Shown here one piece after another: positions 59,601-64,000 of a DNA stretch of 64,000 nt (positions are counted from its first letter, which is position 1; each line of letters opens with the position of its first letter). The notes beneath the pieces were generated by a model. It did no database searches. It saw only the letters and a list, made by a program, of their open reading frames with translations, and was not told the origin of the DNA. The stretch is taken from the NCBI GenBank assembly GCA_964017045.1, contig OZ024794.1:53474608-53538607 (forward strand), written 5' to 3'. The DNA comes from Omphiscola glabra (lineage: Eukaryota; Mollusca; Gastropoda; Lymnaeidae). The translations under genes were made by a program, and so were the position numbers.

Positions 59601-61130
59601 TATGTCTGTTTGTCTCATATGCGCTCCCTCACCATTCATGCGATTGCAACAAAACCGTGGTGAGTTGTTGGCCACCTACCTGGGCATTTAACTGCGTCAT
59701 TAAAAAACTTTTCAATTATTTCGTTTTCGGCCGTTGGCCCTTCATTCGTTTTTTTTTCTTATACGAGCTTTGTAAAAAATATTTCCGTCTGCGCTCCTAC
59801 ACCATTCGTCTGAATGCGCTAAATCTTTGGTAAAATGTTGCAAGCACGCCCACAAAGGCTAGGAAATAATTATAACCGTTTTAAAATATTCCGTTTTGAG
59901 CCAGGGGCCCCATGTTCGTTTTTTCCAATATGAGCTATATAAATATAGTTTCAAACCGTATGCGCTCCTACACCATTCATGCGATTGCGACAAAACATTG
60001 GAGAGTTGTTTTCCATAAGCTCGCGCATTTTACTGGGTGATTATAACACTTTTAAAATATTTCGTTTTGGCCATTGGCCCCAAAATCGTTTTTTTTTCTT
60101 ATATGAGCTTTGTAAACAATAGGTTTTGTCTGCGCTCCTACACCATTTATTCGAATACGCTAAAACTTTGACGAGATGTTGCGAGCGTGCCCACAAAGGT
60201 TTCTATATTATTACAACCGTTTTAAAATATTCCGTTTTGAGCCAGGGGCCCCATGTTCGTTTTTTCTTATAGGAGCTATATAAATATAATTTCAAACCGT
60301 ATGCGCTCCTACACCATTCATGTGATTGCAACAACACTTTTTTGAAAGGTTGTCCACAAAGTCGCGCATGTTAATAAGTAATTACAATACTTTTCAAATA
60401 TTCCTTTTTCAGCCGTTGGCCCCAAATTCTTTTTTTTTCTTATATGAGCTGTGTACAAAATAATTTCGGTATGCGCTTCTATACCATTCATCTGAATGCG
60501 ATAAAACTTTAGTTAGATGTTTCTCCCACGCCCGCAAAGCTTTTCCAATTATTACAACCGTTTAAAATATTCTGTTTTGTGCCAGGGGCCCCATGTTATA
60601 TTTTTCTAATATGAGCTATATAAATATAATTTCAAACCGTATGCGCTCCTACCCCATTCATGCGATTGCAACAAAACTTTGTTGAAAGGTTGTCCATAAA
60701 GTCGCGCATGTTAATGAGTAATTACAATACTTTTAAAATATTCCGTTTTCAGCCGTTGGTCTCAAATTCTTTTTTTTTTCTTATACGAGCTTTGTACAAA
60801 ATAATTTCTGTATGCGCTCCTATATCATTTATCTGAATGCGATACAACTTCAGTAATATGTTTCTCTTTTTTTAATTTTGTGATATAATAAGTAGGTTTC
60901 TGAAGTAATACAACAATTCTACAATATTCCGTTTGTGGCCGGGTGCCTTAATTCGTTTTCCACCCTTATATTATCTATATAATTATCGTATGCATTCCTA
61001 TACCATTCATCCGATTGCGATAAAAACTTTGGTGAATTGATATGTGCGCTCCCGCAAATGTTTCTAAATTAGAACAACATTTTACAATATTTCGCATGGG
61101 CCGATGTCCTTAAATTCGTTTTGTTTTCTT
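59601..61130. repeat. 170-bp satellite, nine monomers, dimeric order
   Basis: Landmark TATGCGCTCCTACACCATTC recurs at 59618, 59789, 59959, 60130, 60300, 60470, 60640, 60810 and 60988, spacing 170-171 bp (last 178). Two types alternate: one continues ATGCGATTGCAACAAAAC, the other CTGAATGCGCTAAAACTT. All share the GGCC...GGCCCC and TATATGAGCTATATAAATAT segments. Confidence 0.92.
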
Positions 61131-62535
61131 TAACAAACTTTATCAAAATAATTTCAATCGGATCTATCAACTCAACCGCCCTTGAACAAATGCCAACAGA
61201 CATCAATTTGTAGCAAGAGCAGAGAAAACCTGTTTTTGCATGTTTAGTGTAGAGAGTATTTTTGTTGTTTTTATAAATAAGCTTGAATTTTGTGACGTAT
61301 TTTAGAATGGATATAGCTTTGTAAATGTGTTGTGATTTTGAATAGCAATGATGTAGTAATACATCTATTATATAAGAATGATCTATGCTGACCTTAACTC
61401 CAAAGAACCGATACGATTTAAATACGTTCCCATTTTTTAAAACAATCATAGTTTTCTTCTATTATTTTAAGGAACTCGAATCAATGGTAATGCGAAAAAT
61501 ATATTGTATATTCGCTTTAATTTTAATAAAATTTTAAGTATTAAAAATATAAATTACAAATAAATTTGGAGTAACAACTAAGGAACTATTTTAAACATTT
61601 TATATGTGGTTGACAGTTATGAAAATTAATAAAACAAATTATGATCAAAGAATTACACTGTAATCACATTTATCGGGGAAACCAAAACATCTGTTGATTT
61701 TAGTGCTTTTTTAAAGTACGTTCCAAATATTGCGTAATAAAAGTAAAACTAATTTGTTCTAAATAATAACGCAAATGACATCAGAACTCAAATTGTCTAT
61801 TTATTCAATGCAAAAATTTATCTGATTTAATAACCGCGCCTAATAAAATTGATAATGTATTTCCCCCTTCCTAAAAGTAAAATTAATAAATATAATAGAT
61901 TGCTTTTTAAATTGCTACAATTTAAACAATGAAATAAAATTTTTGCTTTTTATTTTTAACGTTTAATAAATTTTTACTTTTATTCTTTCCAAAAATATAC
62001 ATTTATGAAATTTATAAATTAGTAAAAAAAAAAAACAACAAAAAACAACTAACCGTTAAATATACTTTTAATACGAAAATGCCGTTTAATGCAATCAGTG
62101 CAGCGAAACTACATATCCAAATAGCATCCACTAATGTACTTATCACTCATTTAAATAAGAACAAAGCATTTGAAATGCAAAAAAATTGTTTTTGCGTAAG
62201 TAATTGGATTACAATCCCATGGATGATTTTATTAATTTCTTTAAAACTCTGTTTGGGGGAGGGGGAAGTTGTAATTCAATAGTTTAATTTGCACATGGCA
62301 GCACACTATACGTCTCAAAATGAATTTGACAAATAATTTGCCTTCTTAGGTACATATACATGGGGGTTAGGAAATAGGGTGTGTACAATTTTATATCTTT
62401 AAATCCAATGATATTACTGTTGTGAAAAATAGATGCTATATTCTCATTTTACGAATTAAGAAAATCAACGACGTTAACACAACGTAAGTACATTTACAAA
62501 AGTATATCCATGAATATCAAAACCCATTCATTTTA
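61131..62535. other. AT-rich segment interrupting the 170-bp satellite
   Basis: Very AT-rich. A 126-codon minus ORF at 61069-61449 has no known domain. Satellite sequence resumes on the right, so this may be an insertion or strongly decayed satellite. Confidence 0.4.
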
Positions 62536-62990
62536 CAAAGAATTACCAGTTTTGGACCGGGGCCCTATAAAAGTTTTTCTTTCTAATATGAGCTATTTAA
62601 ATATAATTTCCGTATGAGTTCCTATACTATTCATCTGAATGCGATAAACTTTCAATGAGTTGTTGTGTGCAGGCCCGCATTAGGTTTCTAAAGAAGTGCA
62701 AATATTTTACAATATTCCGCTTTGGGCCGGGGGCCTTAAATTCTTTTTTATTCTTATATGAGCTATGTAAATATAACGTCAAGCAGAGCTATTGCATAAG
62801 TGGGTGGAATTACATTAAATATAAACTGTGACATTTCATTTTGTATATGTGACTTAATAAATAGGTTTCTGATTTAGTACAAATATTTCACAATATTACT
62901 TTTGGGGCCGGGGGCCCTAAATTTGTTTATATGTAATAAATGAGCCATATAAATATAATTTCAAACATAGCTATTGCATGTGAGGATCAA
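62536..62990. repeat. diverged 170-bp satellite monomers
   Basis: Recognised by GGGCCGGGGGCC, TATATGAGCTAT and TATACTATTCATCTGAATGC, at about the same spacing as the main array but far more diverged. Confidence 0.8.
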
Positions 62991-63480
62991 TCGCTATAAG
63001 TTTTGGGACTAAATTTGGAAAATCCATGCTTCCCACACGGACAGCTGCGTGTGGTCTGCTGACACTTCTTAAAACCTTCTAATTAATTCGAATACGCACC
63101 AGACGGTTAAAAAAAGGTGGTTATTAGAAGAACTTACAAAAAAATTATTAAAACACAGACACTTTATTTCGATGAGTGGCATTGCAACGCATGCCGGGTA
63201 CTCGCTAGTGATTTATAAAAAATGTTTTCCTTTATTTTCCCCCATAAATAAATCACCAATTTACATCTATGATAGCTGGTTTATTGAAGAAAAGAGGACA
63301 GTTGCAAATGCCGGAAATTGTTTTAAGTACACGGATTACTGATATAATTTCTATTTTTAAAAAAAGTATTGATTAAGATTTCATCCATTACGATTTATGT
63401 GCACCTCAATGGAAATTACTTTGTTATTCTACGATCTTCTGTTTTATACAAACGATTTACCCAAATTTATGACATTTAGG

Positions 63481-63577
63481 GTCGGTTCACACGATCAAAT
63501 TTTCCTTCAAGCATTTGATGCAATTCGTGTATGAAGCCTTGTCACAACTTTCAAATTACTATTTGATCAAACCCCCC

Positions 63578-63608
<31 letters not shown>

Positions 63609-63682
63609 AAAAGAAGAAAACACGCACAAAATAATGCGTTCAAACAACAATTTGACGCGAAATTTGATCGTGTGAACCGACA
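63481..63682. mobile_element. MITE with 22-bp perfect terminal inverted repeats
   Basis: It begins GTCGGTTCACACGATCAAAT and ends with the exact inverse (22 bp in all). About 30 C followed by about 15 A (63571-63612) sit in the middle where the other copy has mixed sequence. The flanks read ATTTAG and ATTTAA, so the target duplication is unclear and the superfamily is not settled (PIF/Harbinger-like ends are possible). Confidence 0.85.
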
Positions 63683-64000
63683 TTTAATGCGTACTAATAT
63701 TCATCCCTGTATTATGTCGTATTTGTTGGGCTTTTTTCCTTCAAATTTACGTGCAGCTGTAATTCGGGAGTCTGGTACCAAACAGAAGCCAAGTCTTTTT
63801 ATTTCAGATGTCTTTAAATATAAACATTACTGTTGCAGTTTACTTAGTATACATAGTTGTTGTTTTTTTTAATGTTTACATGGTACCCGACCTATAAATA
63901 CATTTATTTTCAAGAATGCCATTTTCAAGGAATTTAAACATATTAAACAATATTATGATTTAAATATCTATCAGATGTGACATAGCTTTGTCAGCTTGCA
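63683..64000. other. window end, no gene seen
   Basis: A 66-codon plus ORF overlaps the MITE end. No domain. Missing upstream receptor exons were not found here. Confidence 0.4.

Overview
The window is eukaryotic, AT-rich and full of repeats. It looks like a mollusc, probably a freshwater pulmonate snail. The support is short SPIN-type hAT copies (a family spread horizontally among tetrapods and, to my knowledge, also reported from a pond snail), a multi-exon neuropeptide receptor gene with very long introns, and a high density of intronic minisatellites. The species assignment is inference.

The main gene is on the minus strand: a class B (secretin-family) G protein-coupled receptor, read here from ten exons between 59509 and 14754. 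I found them by joining splice sites, not from any long ORF. In transcript order they are hormone-receptor-domain end (59400-59509), TM1 (49930-50021), TM2 (49342-49486), TM3 (44549-44699), TM4 (43162-43222), ECL2/TM5 (30535-30601), ICL3 (30020-30102), TM6 (27373-27508), the 42-nt TM7 exon (24563-24604) and the C-terminal tail (14754-15029). All have AG/GT borders and compatible phases, giving one 386-residue open frame. A second candidate terminal exon (20742-20822) would swap the 91-residue tail for a 26-residue tail. The first exons (signal peptide, start of the ectodomain) were not found and probably lie beyond 64000.

Mobile DNA: a degraded autonomous hAT transposon (1920-6532) with intact terminal repeats and a perfect 8-bp target duplication lies downstream of the gene. 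Its transposase pseudogene has a 63-bp minisatellite grown inside the C-terminal dimerisation motif. In the introns are a second 4-kb hAT-like element carrying a dead reverse transcriptase fragment (33164-37146), three SPIN-like copies (one split by a later insertion), four copies of another hAT MITE, a TA-flanked MITE, two copies of a GTCGGTTCACACGATC MITE, and an unclassified GC-rich insertion (18272-18980).

Tandem repeats: over twenty minisatellites with units of 15-63 bp, and a dimeric 170-bp satellite near 59.6-61.1 kb. Most long ORFs in the window are these arrays read through because the unit length is a multiple of three. One array (59182-59446) is made of a receptor exon end plus its 5' splice site, repeated five times.
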